This document shows, in pieces, positions 1 to 7,953 of a stretch of DNA of 31,690 bases. Origin of the DNA: UBA6168 sp964573725 (GTDB lineage Bacteria > Bacteroidota > Bacteroidia > Chitinophagales > Saprospiraceae); NCBI GenBank assembly GCA_964573725.1, contig CAZNLJ010000050.1, forward strand, positions 1 to 31,690, read 5' to 3'. A model generated the notes under the pieces. That model was not told where the DNA came from and ran no database searches. It saw only the letters and a list, made by a program, of their open reading frames with translations. Within the stretch, counting starts at the first letter, position 1. The number at the start of each line of letters is the position of its first letter. The translations under genes and the position numbers were made by a program.

Positions 1-55
1 CCGGCGGCGCGCTTGGGCGCGCCGCCGGCCGTCCTGTCCAAAAGGCGAGAAGCGC
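1..55. repeat. Terminal hairpin repeat, left copy (truncated)
   Basis: This is the 3' part of a GC-rich hairpin element. Bases 1-12 are the end of the left arm, 13-16 the TTGG loop, 17-36 the 20-nt right arm, and 37-55 a conserved flank (TCCAAAAGGCGAGAAGCGC). It aligns with 31636-31690 in the same orientation at 54 of 55 positions; the only difference is A48 against G31683. The window begins inside the left arm, so the copy is cut. A near-identical second copy implies a dispersed repeat family rather than a simple circular overlap, although the family size cannot be seen here. Confidence 0.85.
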
Positions 56-660
56 AATAAAGACCCTTGGGTTATGGTTAGCGCACGTTTTTGTACAAAC
101 ATGCAAACCTTGCAATCAAGACATTAGATTTGGTTCTTGCGGTGCGAAAGAGACGTTGCTTGGCAATCGCTTCCTCATCTTATGCCATTACCCGACCTCC
201 CCTCAAGATCTGAGAACTTCTTACAATCCATGCTTCCGGCATCAGGGTGGCATCACCGGGTCCATGGGGCAAAAATATCCCCGGTGGTCCAGGCGTAGGA
301 AGTCCTGCCGGCGGATGCCTGCATTCCCACCGCGCGGCACCGGACGGAGCGTACGGACGATCGCGCGGTCTATCCGGACTTCATCGGCACCCCGATAGCC
401 CGGAACATCCGGGGCGTGCCGCATTCCTTCCCCCTACGGCTGCCTGCAACCGCTTGAGGAATACGGCCCGACAAGTCAGGCCAGCGGATTTATTGGTTAT
501 CTTGCGGCCGGATTCCCGGACGATATCGTACGGCACCGTGATTATTCGGCCGATGTGGATTCCAGCGCACCCATTGCATGGATTCAACCGGTTTTCACGC
601 CGTGAGGCCGGTGATTGGCACCGGCAAACCGAAGGCCTTGTCACCTGAGCACCTATACCT
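56..660. other. Intergenic region without a convincing gene
   Basis: About 600 nt between the left repeat and the DUF456 gene. Short ORFs in all frames look like shadows: no conserved motif, Arg/Pro/Gly-rich translations. Several inverted repeats are visible: TGCAA/TTGCA at 102-114, a branched hairpin at 386-420 with a CCCGG/CCGGG core, and a 7-bp GCCGGTG/CACCGGC hairpin at 607-625. An open stretch without a start codon at 399-605 has a protein-like translation and could be a gene remnant. No tRNA or other known RNA motif was recognised. Confidence 0.5.
125..132 (+). promoter_or_regulatory. Candidate -7 promoter box (TAGATTTG)
   Basis: TAGATTTG matches the Bacteroidota -7 consensus TAnnTTTG at all fixed positions. 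The nearest upstream TTG (110-112) is only 12 nt away, shorter than the usual spacing of about 20, so the -33 element is unconvincing. If used, transcription would enter the apparently non-coding 140-660 region and then the DUF456 gene. Confidence 0.35.
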
Positions 661-1140
661 ATGGAATACCTTTTCCTGCTGCTGGCCCTGGTGCTGGCGC
701 TGGCCGGCCTGGCCGGCAGTTTCCTTCCGGTAATTCCGGGCCCGCCCCTTTCGTTCGCCGCCTTGGCGGCCCTGTGGCTATCCGATACTTATCCACCTGC
801 CGATTCGCAGCTGCTGGTTCATTTTGTGGCGATGGTGCTCATCACGGCACTGGACTATCTCATACCCGTCCTGGGCACCCGCTTGCTGGGCGGCACCCGG
901 GCCGGGACCCGAGGTGCCATGGCCGGGATGGTCGTGGGATTGTTCTTCGGCATACCGGGTATCCTGTTTTTTCCGTTCCTGGGTGCCTTGGCCGGCGAGT
1001 TGATGGCCGGTACGCCGGGTCCGAAAGCCTTTGTATCCGCCACGGGCGCCTTCCTGGGGTTTCTTGCCGGCACCTTGCTGAAGCTCGCCTATGCCTTGGT
1101 GGTGCTGGTGGAAATGGTCCGGCTGTACCTGGGCGGATGA
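661..1140 (+). CDS. DUF456 family membrane protein
   Basis: A 159-residue, very hydrophobic protein with about four to five membrane segments rich in Gly, Ala and Leu. The N-terminal pattern GLAGSFLPVIPGPPLSFAAL, with its conserved LPxxPGPP turn, and the glycine-rich middle (TRAGTRGAMAGMVVGLFFGIPG) are typical of DUF456. Its length (about 160) is normal for the family. The family has no established function; it is an inner-membrane protein. The start is the first ATG, and 43 nt separate its stop from the next gene, which may be co-transcribed. The preceding 600 nt are apparently non-coding. Confidence 0.8.
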   Translation: MEYLFLLLALVLALAGLAGSFLPVIPGPPLSFAALAALWLSDTYPPADSQLLVHFVAMVLITALDYLIPVLGTRLLGGTRAGTRGAMAGMVVGLFFGIPGILFFPFLGALAGELMAGTPGPKAFVSATGAFLGFLAGTLLKLAYALVVLVEMVRLYLGG

Positions 1141-1183
1141 GAACCTGTCCGTTACGGACGCACCGCCGAAAAACGACCGCCTG

Positions 1184-2395
1184 ATGTCTTCGAAAGAAAG
1201 AATCGAATCCTTGTCGTCGGTCCGCCGCAACGGCCATGCACCGGAATCCACCTATGATGTCATTGTCGTCGGACTGGGCACCATGGGTGCCGCCGCTGCC
1301 TGGCAGTTATCGAGACGCGGATACCGCGTCCTGGGCTTGGAGCAGTTCGGTGCCGCCCATCGGGAAGGGTCCCATTCCGGACAAACGCGGCTGGTCCGCA
1401 AAGCCTACTTCGAGCATCCCGATTACGTCCCCTTGTTGGAGATGGCCTATCGGGAATGGCTTGTACTGGAAGCGGATACCGGCAGCCCCCATTACTTCGA
1501 GACCGGCTTGCTGTACATGGCGCCGGCCGGTCATCCCCTGCCGGGCAAGGTCCTGCTGGCTGCCGAAGCCTATGGGCTTCCGGTGGAAGCGTTATCGGCC
1601 GAGGAATGCCGGCGACGGTTTCCGGCTTTTGCCATGCCGGATCATTTCCGGGCCTTGTGGGAACCGGCGGCGGGTTTTGTATTGGCGGAAACTTCGGTCC
1701 GCAGTTTCATCGCGCAGGCCCGGCGGCACGGTGCGGTGTTGCGGATGCAGGAGCCTGTCCTGCAGTGGGCCATGTCCGGCGACAAGGTTGTCGTGCAGAC
1801 ACCGGCCGCCCGATACACCGCCGACCGGCTGGTGTTGGCGGGTGGTGCCTGGTCGGACCGGCTGGTTCCCTTGCTGAAGGACCGGCTGGTCGTCACCCGG
1901 CAAATCCTGGCGTGGATCGACCCGGTCTGTCCCGACTTATTTTCAATGGGGAATTTTCCTTGCTGGTGCCTGGCAGACGGCCGGTTTCCGGGAATCTGCT
2001 ACGGTTTTCCCGCTTTGTCCGCCGACATGCCGGCTTCGCCGGCCGGCTGCAAGATAGCCCATCACGCCCCGGGCCCCGTCATCCAGGCGGGTGCGGCCAG
2101 GCCGCCCGTCCTTGCGGCGGAAAAGGAGGTCCTCACGGACTGCCTACGGCGCTTTCTCCCGGAAGCGGGGACGGCATGGAGCCATTTCGATTCCTGCCTG
2201 TATACATATTCGCCGGACGAGGACTTCTTGCTGGATCGGTTGCCTGGCACCGAGGGCAGGGTCTTGGTCGCCGCCGGGTTCAGCGGCCACGGGTTCAAGT
2301 TTGCGCCGGCCGTCGGGTCCATCCTGGCGGACCTTGCCACCACCGGCCGGACAGCGGCGCCGATCGGCTTCCTGGGGCTGGCGCGCTTCCAATAA
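1184..2395 (+). CDS. SolA/MSOX-like FAD-dependent amine oxidase
   Basis: A 403-residue flavoprotein of the monomeric sarcosine oxidase / N-methyltryptophan oxidase family. These enzymes oxidise secondary amines such as N-methyl amino acids with O2, giving H2O2. The Rossmann FAD motif GLGTMG lies at residues 30-35, followed by the acidic strand end LGLEQF. The segment REGSHSGQTRLVRKAY is the family's flavin-contact region. C338 in SCLYTYSPDEDFLLD sits where MSOX binds FAD covalently, and the FSGHGFKFAPAVG motif near the C-terminus is the family's second flavin contact. The reading frame extends upstream to 1091 into the DUF456 gene; ATG 1184 is chosen because family members begin shortly before the Rossmann strand. 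The physiological substrate cannot be told from sequence. Confidence 0.85.
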   Translation: MSSKERIESLSSVRRNGHAPESTYDVIVVGLGTMGAAAAWQLSRRGYRVLGLEQFGAAHREGSHSGQTRLVRKAYFEHPDYVPLLEMAYREWLVLEADTGSPHYFETGLLYMAPAGHPLPGKVLLAAEAYGLPVEALSAEECRRRFPAFAMPDHFRALWEPAAGFVLAETSVRSFIAQARRHGAVLRMQEPVLQWAMSGDKVVVQTPAARYTADRLVLAGGAWSDRLVPLLKDRLVVTRQILAWIDPVCPDLFSMGNFPCWCLADGRFPGICYGFPALSADMPASPAGCKIAHHAPGPVIQAGAARPPVLAAEKEVLTDCLRRFLPEAGTAWSHFDSCLYTYSPDEDFLLDRLPGTEGRVLVAAGFSGHGFKFAPAVGSILADLATTGRTAAPIGFLGLARFQ

Positions 2396-2407
2396 GCCGG
2401 CAGCGGC

Positions 2408-2426
2408 CTCAAGCGCCCCGCTTGAG
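2408..2426. terminator. Small hairpin between convergent genes
   Basis: CTCAAGC/GCTTGAG, 7 bp with a GCCCC loop, lies 13 nt after the oxidase stop and overlaps the last codons of the converging DinB gene. It lacks a T-run, so a role in termination is only suggested by position. Confidence 0.3.
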
Positions 2427-2849
2427 GGTCAGGGCCAGTTGCCCGGCGTGGTAGGCATTGTGCAGCAGGATATGGGTAAAAAGCCGGAAGCGGCTGACCT
2501 TGCCGAAAAAAGGGGTGTCGACCTCTGTAGCCCAGTCCGCCGGGGACATCTCTCCGACGTATTCCTCCAGCAGGCGGTAGCCCGCCTCTACGATCGATCG
2601 GCTATCCGCCAAATCGCGTCCCTGCCCTTCGTCCCGGAATCCCATGGTCGTATTTTGAAGCGAGGACGGCACCCCGAGAAAGGTGGCCAAAAGATGCATC
2701 GATTCCCCGATGTGCCGGTACAGGAATCCTGCCGAGGCGGTTTCCCCGTTCAACCTTTGTTCCGCCGTCGTTTCAGACAGCTGCCGCTCCGCAAGCTGCA
2801 TCGACAGCCGGCTTTGTGCGAGCATTTCCTCGAGATAGTTCTTTTCCAT
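2409..2849 (-). CDS. DinB-fold family protein
   Basis: A 146-residue protein with the four-helix DinB/YfiT pattern. A His in the second helix (YRHIGESMHLL) and the C-terminal motif THILLHNAYHAGQLALTLK supply the usual three-histidine metal site. Characterised members include bacillithiol- and mycothiol-dependent S-transferases and metal hydrolases; most are of unknown function. The start ATG at 2849 is 2 nt after the stop of the upstream acetyltransferase, so the two are almost certainly translated from one mRNA. A longer in-frame reading (to 3284) would overlap the acetyltransferase in another frame and is not used. The substrate is unknown. Confidence 0.8.
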   Translation of the reverse strand: MEKNYLEEMLAQSRLSMQLAERQLSETTAEQRLNGETASAGFLYRHIGESMHLLATFLGVPSSLQNTTMGFRDEGQGRDLADSRSIVEAGYRLLEEYVGEMSPADWATEVDTPFFGKVSRFRLFTHILLHNAYHAGQLALTLKRGA

Positions 2850-2851
2850 GT

Positions 2852-3397
2852 CTACTGTTGCTTTGATAGAGGGGCGTCCGCAAGGCCGCCCGGCAAATCG
2901 TCCAGGCACAATTGGAGGATGGCGACATCCACCCACTTGCCATCCACAAATCCGATCCGGCGTTGTATGCCGACCATTTCGTAACCGAGCCGGCGGTTGT
3001 ACATGATGCTTGCCTGGTTGTCCGCCATGACCCTGGCCACCAGATGGCGGTAATCCAGGGCCCGGGCCAGGTCGATCAGGTTCCGTTTCAGCACCGTCCC
3101 GTAGCCGTACCCCCGCGCGTCCGGTCGGAAAAATACGGAGGTTTCCCCGGCATGTTGGTACCCTTCCTTCCAACTGTAGCGACGCAAGAGGCCGAATCCG
3201 AGGATATCCTCGGTATCGCGGGCGGCGGACAGGACGAGCATTCGCTCGCGGGGACCCATTTCCCGCATCATTTCCTCGAACCAACCGGAATCCCGCCGGA
3301 CCAGGTCCAGTGTGAATTTTCCGGCGGCGGTGTTGTAAATGGCGGCCAGGGCCGCTGCGTCGGCCTGCTCGGCCTCCCGGACATGGGTGTTCGACAT
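2852..3397 (-). CDS. GNAT family N-acetyltransferase
   Basis: A 181-residue GNAT acetyltransferase of the phosphinothricin-acetyltransferase-like subgroup. It transfers acetyl from acetyl-CoA to an amine. The N-terminal VREAEQADAAALAAIYN is the first strand and helix, the pyrophosphate-binding loop is RPDARGYGYG (R/QxxGxG), and the later NQASIMYNRRLGYEMVG is the typical motif before the C-terminal strands. ATG 3397 is 2 nt downstream of the oxidoreductase stop (3400), and the gene ends 2 nt before the DinB-fold gene, so it is the middle gene of a tightly packed trio. The acceptor substrate cannot be inferred. Confidence 0.85.
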   Translation of the reverse strand: MSNTHVREAEQADAAALAAIYNTAAGKFTLDLVRRDSGWFEEMMREMGPRERMLVLSAARDTEDILGFGLLRRYSWKEGYQHAGETSVFFRPDARGYGYGTVLKRNLIDLARALDYRHLVARVMADNQASIMYNRRLGYEMVGIQRRIGFVDGKWVDVAILQLCLDDLPGGLADAPLSKQQ

Positions 3398-3399
3398 GG

Positions 3400-4749
3400 C
3401 TATCGGGGAGAGAGGCTGGTCAGCGAACCGATGCGGACCGGCAGGCCGGTTTGTATGCTTTTCCGGGCGGCGATCCCGGTCAGGATACTCATGGCGCCGT
3501 CCCGGGAACCGGCCGATTGCCGCCAGGTGTCCGGTTGGTCCGGGAATCGGAAAATACGGTCCAACATGCGTTCGTCCCCGCCTGCATGACCGCCGTCCCC
3601 GTGCGGGATGCGGATCAGCTCGGTGGTGCCGAAGTTCGTGGTGAGCCGCAACTCGTCGTACCCGGCATCTTCCGGCGTCCATGGCTGCCGTTCCTTGATC
3701 CACGCCTCCAGGCGTCCGTCCGCTCCGTTGAAGGCGATCCGATAACCTTCGTACGGGGAATAGGTCGTCAGGGAGTAACTCACCAACACCTGGTTTGCAT
3801 ACCGGATGGATGCCGCCATCTTGTCATAAATGTCGATGTCTTCCCGCCAGACACAGCCGTCCCGCAGATAGCCGTCGTGATGCTCCTGGTCCACGTACAA
3901 GGCGACCAGCTCCGGATCTTTCGTGATGTCCCAATGGAACCGGCAACTTCCCTTGTGCGGACAAGGGCGGCAGTGTGTGTGGCGGAACGGATTGTTGCGA
4001 CCGTAATGCTCCAGGGCGCCGTACGCGAAGACTTCCTCCGGTTCGCTGTCGAGCCACCAGTTCAACAGGTCGAAATGGTGGGTCGATTTGTGCACGAGCA
4101 AGGATCCGCTCTTGTCCTGGTAGGCATGCCAGCGACGGAAGTAATCGGCCCCATGGTACACGTCGAGATACCAGTGGAAATCGGCGCTGACCACCTGGCC
4201 GATGGCACCTGCCCGCAGCAATTCCCAAATCTTCTGCCGGTGCGGGGCATAGCGGTAGTTGAAGGTCACCGTCACCCGCTTTCCGGTCCGGGCCTCCGCC
4301 GCCAGGATGGCTTCGCACTTCTGCTCGTCCGTGGTCATCGGTTTTTCCGTCAGGATATCCGCCCCCATTTCCATCCCCTTGATGATGAAGGTATGGTGGG
4401 TGGCATCGACGGTCGTGACAATCAGCAGGTCCGGGCGGACCGTCCGCATCATCTCGTCGAAATCGGTGAACAAGGGACAATCGACTGCCAGGTATCGCTG
4501 GGCGAGTGCCAACCGGCCGGGATTGATGTCGCACAAGCCGACGAATTCCACCAGGTCTCCGTAGCCTTGTACCACCGGCCTGCCCCACATGCCCAGTCCC
4601 CGGATGCCACATCCGACCAGGGCGATACGACGGCGGACTTGGGAGACTGGCAGGGAGGCCCCCAAGCCGTTGGCCAGGAGGGTCCCCGCCGCAGCGGCGG
4701 CACCCTGTTTCAGGAAAGTTCGACGGGAGCTCGGAATGGATCGGTGCAT
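3400..4749 (-). CDS. Tat-exported Gfo/Idh/MocA family oxidoreductase
   Basis: A 449-residue NAD(P)-dependent oxidoreductase. The N-terminus carries a twin-arginine signal (SSRRTFLKQG, then a hydrophobic Ala/Gly stretch to about residue 35), suggesting folded export to the periplasm. The Rossmann motif GCGIRG is at residues 46-51 and the family's EKP motif at 135-137. A Cys/His cluster near the middle (HTHCRPCPHKGSC) may bind a metal. Family members act on sugars, cyclitols or related glycosides. It is the first gene of a three-gene block with 2-nt gaps; 91 nt separate it from the upstream L,D-transpeptidase-like gene on the same strand. Confidence 0.85.
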   Translation of the reverse strand: MHRSIPSSRRTFLKQGAAAAAGTLLANGLGASLPVSQVRRRIALVGCGIRGLGMWGRPVVQGYGDLVEFVGLCDINPGRLALAQRYLAVDCPLFTDFDEMMRTVRPDLLIVTTVDATHHTFIIKGMEMGADILTEKPMTTDEQKCEAILAAEARTGKRVTVTFNYRYAPHRQKIWELLRAGAIGQVVSADFHWYLDVYHGADYFRRWHAYQDKSGSLLVHKSTHHFDLLNWWLDSEPEEVFAYGALEHYGRNNPFRHTHCRPCPHKGSCRFHWDITKDPELVALYVDQEHHDGYLRDGCVWREDIDIYDKMAASIRYANQVLVSYSLTTYSPYEGYRIAFNGADGRLEAWIKERQPWTPEDAGYDELRLTTNFGTTELIRIPHGDGGHAGGDERMLDRIFRFPDQPDTWRQSAGSRDGAMSILTGIAARKSIQTGLPVRIGSLTSLSPR

Positions 4750-4840
4750 GACAAATGGATTGAAGTGGTTAGTTGCCTGGGAAAAGGTCCTGGGACCTGA
4801 AAAAAAGCGAATCGGACACTGCCCGGGCGCGACGGCAGCC

Positions 4841-5590
4841 CTATGGCAGGGCCGGCAATCCCCATTCCTCCCGGTACAGGCGATAGGCCGGCTCGGTCAG
4901 CTGGACCAGGCGGGGCGACAGGTCCGGATCCAGCCATTCCAGCAAATCCAGGAGGACAGGTTCCGGCATGGCGGTGCAACCGGCCGTCGCCTCGTCCGCA
5001 CCACCCCAGATATGGAGAAAAATGCAGGAACCGCCCGAAGGCTTGGGCGGGAGGTTGTGTTGGACGAACAATCCCCACGCATACTGCGGGCCGACCTCGG
5101 CCATCCGCTCGCTGCTGGCCCAATCCGCCGGTCCGGAACCCCGTTCGACCAACCGGTTGTACAGCCCGGATGCAGGATCGTCCACGCATTCCAGGTCTTC
5201 GGTCACCACCTGGTATGGCATCCGGAACCGAAGCTGCCCATCGGCGGCCCGGCCGAATACGGGTCCCAACAGATAAACACCGGCCGGAGATTTGCCGTCC
5301 CCTTCCGCCTTGCGTGTCCCTGCCTCCGCCGGATGCATCCCGACTCCCCAGGCCAGGCCTGTCCGGCCCAGGACGACCGGCGTCCGGATTCCGGCTTCGG
5401 TCCAGTTCCCTCCCGCCTTCCGGGAATAACAGGCAAGGCGCGCCCGGATGCCGGTGTCGTCCGGACTGACGACCAGGACAACCTGTCGGCAATCCGCCAG
5501 CGGGCCGCCACCGGACACGGGCTGGGCAACCAGGAAGGCTTTGAGGAAAGGAAAAAATGCCAGGACAATCAAGATACGCTTGCGGACCAT
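4841..5590 (-). CDS. L,D-transpeptidase (YkuD-like) domain protein
   Basis: A 249-residue secreted protein. The N-terminus (VRKRILIVLAFFPFLKAFLVAQP) is a signal peptide. The catalytic signature is CIFLHIWGGADEATAGCTAM, with H193 and nucleophile C205 by this numbering, matching the HxxG...(S/T)xGC pattern of YkuD/ErfK enzymes. Upstream, GDGKSPAGVYLLG is the conserved start of the catalytic domain. Such enzymes cross-link peptidoglycan stem peptides or attach proteins to them in the periplasm. The frame extends ten codons upstream (5620), but ATG 5590 gives a cleaner signal peptide. It follows the CDF transporter by 150 nt on the same strand. Confidence 0.8.
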   Translation of the reverse strand: MVRKRILIVLAFFPFLKAFLVAQPVSGGGPLADCRQVVLVVSPDDTGIRARLACYSRKAGGNWTEAGIRTPVVLGRTGLAWGVGMHPAEAGTRKAEGDGKSPAGVYLLGPVFGRAADGQLRFRMPYQVVTEDLECVDDPASGLYNRLVERGSGPADWASSERMAEVGPQYAWGLFVQHNLPPKPSGGSCIFLHIWGGADEATAGCTAMPEPVLLDLLEWLDPDLSPRLVQLTEPAYRLYREEWGLPALP

Positions 5591-5740
5591 ATGCGGCAGG
5601 GGATGTGTTCGACCTTTCAAGATTGGTTTCGGCCCCCGGCAAAAACACCGGGAACCGACACAATGTACCCAAATACTTTGAAATTACAAACATCGGGAAC
5701 GTTCCGGTGCGGGCGGCCCGCAGCGGGACAGGAGGATGGG

Positions 5741-6724
5741 CTAGATTCGGTGCTTTTCGTCGGAGGAGACGTTCTCCACGGTCCACCCGACCCGTCGACG
5801 GAACGGATGCAGCCGCTCGCGGCATTCCTTCTTGGCACAGATCCCGCAGGAGAACGGAAGACAACCGTCCGTGTGGACGAACATCTCCAGGCCCTCCCCG
5901 AACTCCGCGCGAATCAACTGCCCGAGTCGGTCGATCTCCCGGTGCGCTTCCCGAACGGTCAGGAACCAGGGAACGGTCAGGTGGAAATCGAGGTGCATGA
6001 CGCTGCCGTACTTGATGATCCGGAGATTGTGCAGGTCGATCCAGTTCTCTTCCCGATGGGCGTCCAAGTACCGCACGAACCTGCCGATCAGCTCCCGGTC
6101 CGCCTCGTCCATGATACCTGCGAGGGAGGAACGGAGGATCCTGTACCCGGTGACGATGATCATCAGGGCCAGTACCAGGGCCACCAGGCTGTCGACCCAT
6201 TGCCACCCGGTGAACCGGACCAACCACAGCCCCCCGATGATACCGATGGTCGTATATGTGTCTGTCTGCAGGTGCCGACCGCTTGCGACGAGGGCCAGGG
6301 ACCGGTTCGCCCGCCCTTTCCGGACCGCCAGCCAACCGACCAGGTAATTGATGCCCCCCGCCGCCGCCGTCAACCATATTCCCGTATCGATCCGACCGAT
6401 GGGCCGCGGTTCCCGCAGGTTGTGCAAGGCCTCATATATGATCGCCATGCCTGCCATCGCGACCAGGGCCCCCTCCAGCCCGGCGGAAAGGAACTCCACC
6501 TTTCCGTGCCCGTAGGGGTGGGCCTCGTCCCGCGGTTTCGCCGATATCCGAAGGCTGTACCATCCGATGAATCCGGCAACGACATTCACGGTACTCTCCA
6601 GGGCATCGCTCAGGATGGCCACCGACCCGGTCAGGTACCAGGCCGCCAGCTTCACGGCGAACAGGAGCAGGCCTATCCCGACGACCAATTGCTGGATCCT
6701 TATGTTTTCGGCGTTTTGCGACAT
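5741..6724 (-). CDS. Cation diffusion facilitator family metal transporter
   Basis: A 327-residue CDF transporter with six predicted membrane segments, exporting divalent metals such as Zn, Co or Fe by proton exchange. Family marks: GSVAILSDALEST in TM2 with D40, HPYGHGKVE after it, and the TM5 metal-site pair H151/D155 in GRHLQTDTYTT. A cytosolic domain follows, then a Cys-containing tail (FSCGICAKKEC) that I recall as common in Bacteroidota CDF proteins. Its ATG (6724-6722) shares one base with the TGA of the upstream AlkD-like gene, indicating translational coupling. Metal specificity cannot be read from the sequence. Confidence 0.88.
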   Translation of the reverse strand: MSQNAENIRIQQLVVGIGLLLFAVKLAAWYLTGSVAILSDALESTVNVVAGFIGWYSLRISAKPRDEAHPYGHGKVEFLSAGLEGALVAMAGMAIIYEALHNLREPRPIGRIDTGIWLTAAAGGINYLVGWLAVRKGRANRSLALVASGRHLQTDTYTTIGIIGGLWLVRFTGWQWVDSLVALVLALMIIVTGYRILRSSLAGIMDEADRELIGRFVRYLDAHREENWIDLHNLRIIKYGSVMHLDFHLTVPWFLTVREAHREIDRLGQLIRAEFGEGLEMFVHTDGCLPFSCGICAKKECRERLHPFRRRVGWTVENVSSDEKHRI

Positions 6725-7407
6725 CAGGCGGTCAGGTGTTTCATCGCCTCCCGGCGGGTCAGGGCCGGCAGGTCGGGATGCGCGGCGACAAATTCCCGCA
6801 CCGCTTCCGGATACCGGCGGGCATGCTGGCGCAGGGCCCATCCGGCCCCTTTCTGCAGGAAGAATTCCCGCGTATCCTTCAGCTCCAGGATGTAGCCGGC
6901 CATCAGGTCGAAGTCCGCCCGCTCCCGGTAATGCAGCTGGAAAATGAGACTGACCCGCTGCAACCACTTGTCTCCGGAATCCATCCAGCGGCGGGTGACC
7001 GGGGACACCTGGCCGGGAAACCGTTCGAAATGCATCCCCACCAACTTCGCCAGCCAATCCACCGTATCCCACCAACTCTTATGGGTGACCAACCACTCCA
7101 AATGTCCGATGAATGCCTCCCCCTGCCGCCGCAGGGCCCCTTCCGCAAAATGCAGGGCCAGGTACTGCCATTCCCGCTGGGGCTGTTCATAGCATTGGGC
7201 GAAGAACACGGACCAAGCGTCTTCCGGCGGTGCACCGAACTGCCGGAACTGCGCCCGGGCCAAGGCTTTGACCTCCGGATTGGACAATCCGTAAAAATCG
7301 AACTGGTTCCGCATGTAACGGATCTGGCCCGCTGCCCGCTCCGGATCCCCTTGTGCGCGGAAAAGGGCTTGCATGGTCTCAAAGAACTGGTCGAAAGGTA
7401 CTTGCAT
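6724..7407 (-). CDS. DNA alkylation repair protein (AlkD-like)
   Basis: A 227-residue protein of the AlkD/AlkC HEAT-repeat family, DNA glycosylases that excise bulky or alkylated bases such as 3-methyladenine. Diagnostic segments are KSWWDTVDWLA in the middle and REFFLQKGAGWALRQHARRYPEAV near the C-terminus, both lining the DNA-binding groove in the family. Length is normal. The stop overlaps the start of the CDF transporter by one base, and the gene begins 10 nt after a small membrane protein gene, so the three form an operon. A functional link between alkylation repair and metal export is not obvious. Confidence 0.85.
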   Translation of the reverse strand: MQVPFDQFFETMQALFRAQGDPERAAGQIRYMRNQFDFYGLSNPEVKALARAQFRQFGAPPEDAWSVFFAQCYEQPQREWQYLALHFAEGALRRQGEAFIGHLEWLVTHKSWWDTVDWLAKLVGMHFERFPGQVSPVTRRWMDSGDKWLQRVSLIFQLHYRERADFDLMAGYILELKDTREFFLQKGAGWALRQHARRYPEAVREFVAAHPDLPALTRREAMKHLTA

Positions 7408-7417
7408 GTGTCGGTCT

Positions 7418-7720
7418 TTAGTCCCGGTAATACATCAACAGCGCACCGAACAAGGTGATGAGCAACAGCAGGACGGTGGCCATGCGGATGGAACGCTGCA
7501 GGTGGTCGCTGAAATCCAGGATGTCCTGCCGCATAGCCGGATACCGGGGCAATATCTCCTGCTCCAGCCGACGGCGGTTGAACAGGTGCGCAGCCCCGAA
7601 TTCCACCCGTTGCCGTACCAGCCGCTTGTAGCACTGCAGGACTTTCGCCCGGAAATAGACGTTCAGGAAAAGCATGGCCACGAACAGGCCGATCAGGAAG
7701 GAGGCGAGCAAGGTATACAT
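7418..7720 (-). CDS. Small two-TM membrane protein, unknown
   Basis: A 100-residue protein with a hydrophobic segment at each end (residues 3-20 and about 80-96). Between them is a charged, helical stretch rich in Arg and Gln with a likely coiled-coil character (RLEQEILPRYPAMRQDILDFSDHLQRS). I do not recognise a named family. It is the first gene of the operon with the AlkD-like and CDF genes, ending 10 nt before the former. Both termini probably face the same side of the membrane. Confidence 0.65.
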   Translation of the reverse strand: MYTLLASFLIGLFVAMLFLNVYFRAKVLQCYKRLVRQRVEFGAAHLFNRRRLEQEILPRYPAMRQDILDFSDHLQRSIRMATVLLLLITLFGALLMYYRD

Positions 7721-7886
7721 CCCGACGTTTTTTTATTGCAAACTTGCAAAAAATCAGGCAGAGGAACCAGCGGTATTTTCCGCCGCCCCACCCTCCCTGT
7801 CCACACCGGCCGTCGGATTATCCGGGTTTCCCGATCGATTCCCTCCTCCTTATCCGACCGCAAGTTCCCAAAACCGACAAAAAACG

Positions 7887-7894
7887 TAACTTTG
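7887..7894 (+). promoter_or_regulatory. Promoter -7 box (TAACTTTG) for the lipoprotein gene
   Basis: TAACTTTG fits TAnnTTTG exactly and lies 59 nt before the lipoprotein start, predicting a transcript start near 7900 and a leader of about 50 nt. No clear TTG -33 element is at the expected distance. Confidence 0.55.
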
Positions 7895-7953
7895 TCCGAA
7901 CGAACAGTCCCTTCGACCGAACCGGCCGATTTTCTTCACCAACCGAACCAGAA

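Noticed and set aside
110..132. TTG placed 12 nt before a -7 box, seen also at 24812-24834 and 27517-27539
   Set aside because: A recurring 12-nt spacing was considered as an alternative promoter class, but TTG is frequent by chance and the established spacing is about 20 nt.
4785..4798. Palindrome AGGTCC/GGACCT with nearby T-run on the minus strand, possible terminator of the L,D-transpeptidase-like gene
   Set aside because: The loop is only two bases unless the stem is shortened to 5 bp, so it is too weak to list as a terminator.
4589..6895. Plus-strand ORF of 768 codons
   Set aside because: It lies opposite the L,D-transpeptidase-like and CDF genes, which have clear family motifs; the plus frame is Pro/Arg/Gln-rich without motifs, a typical GC-rich shadow.
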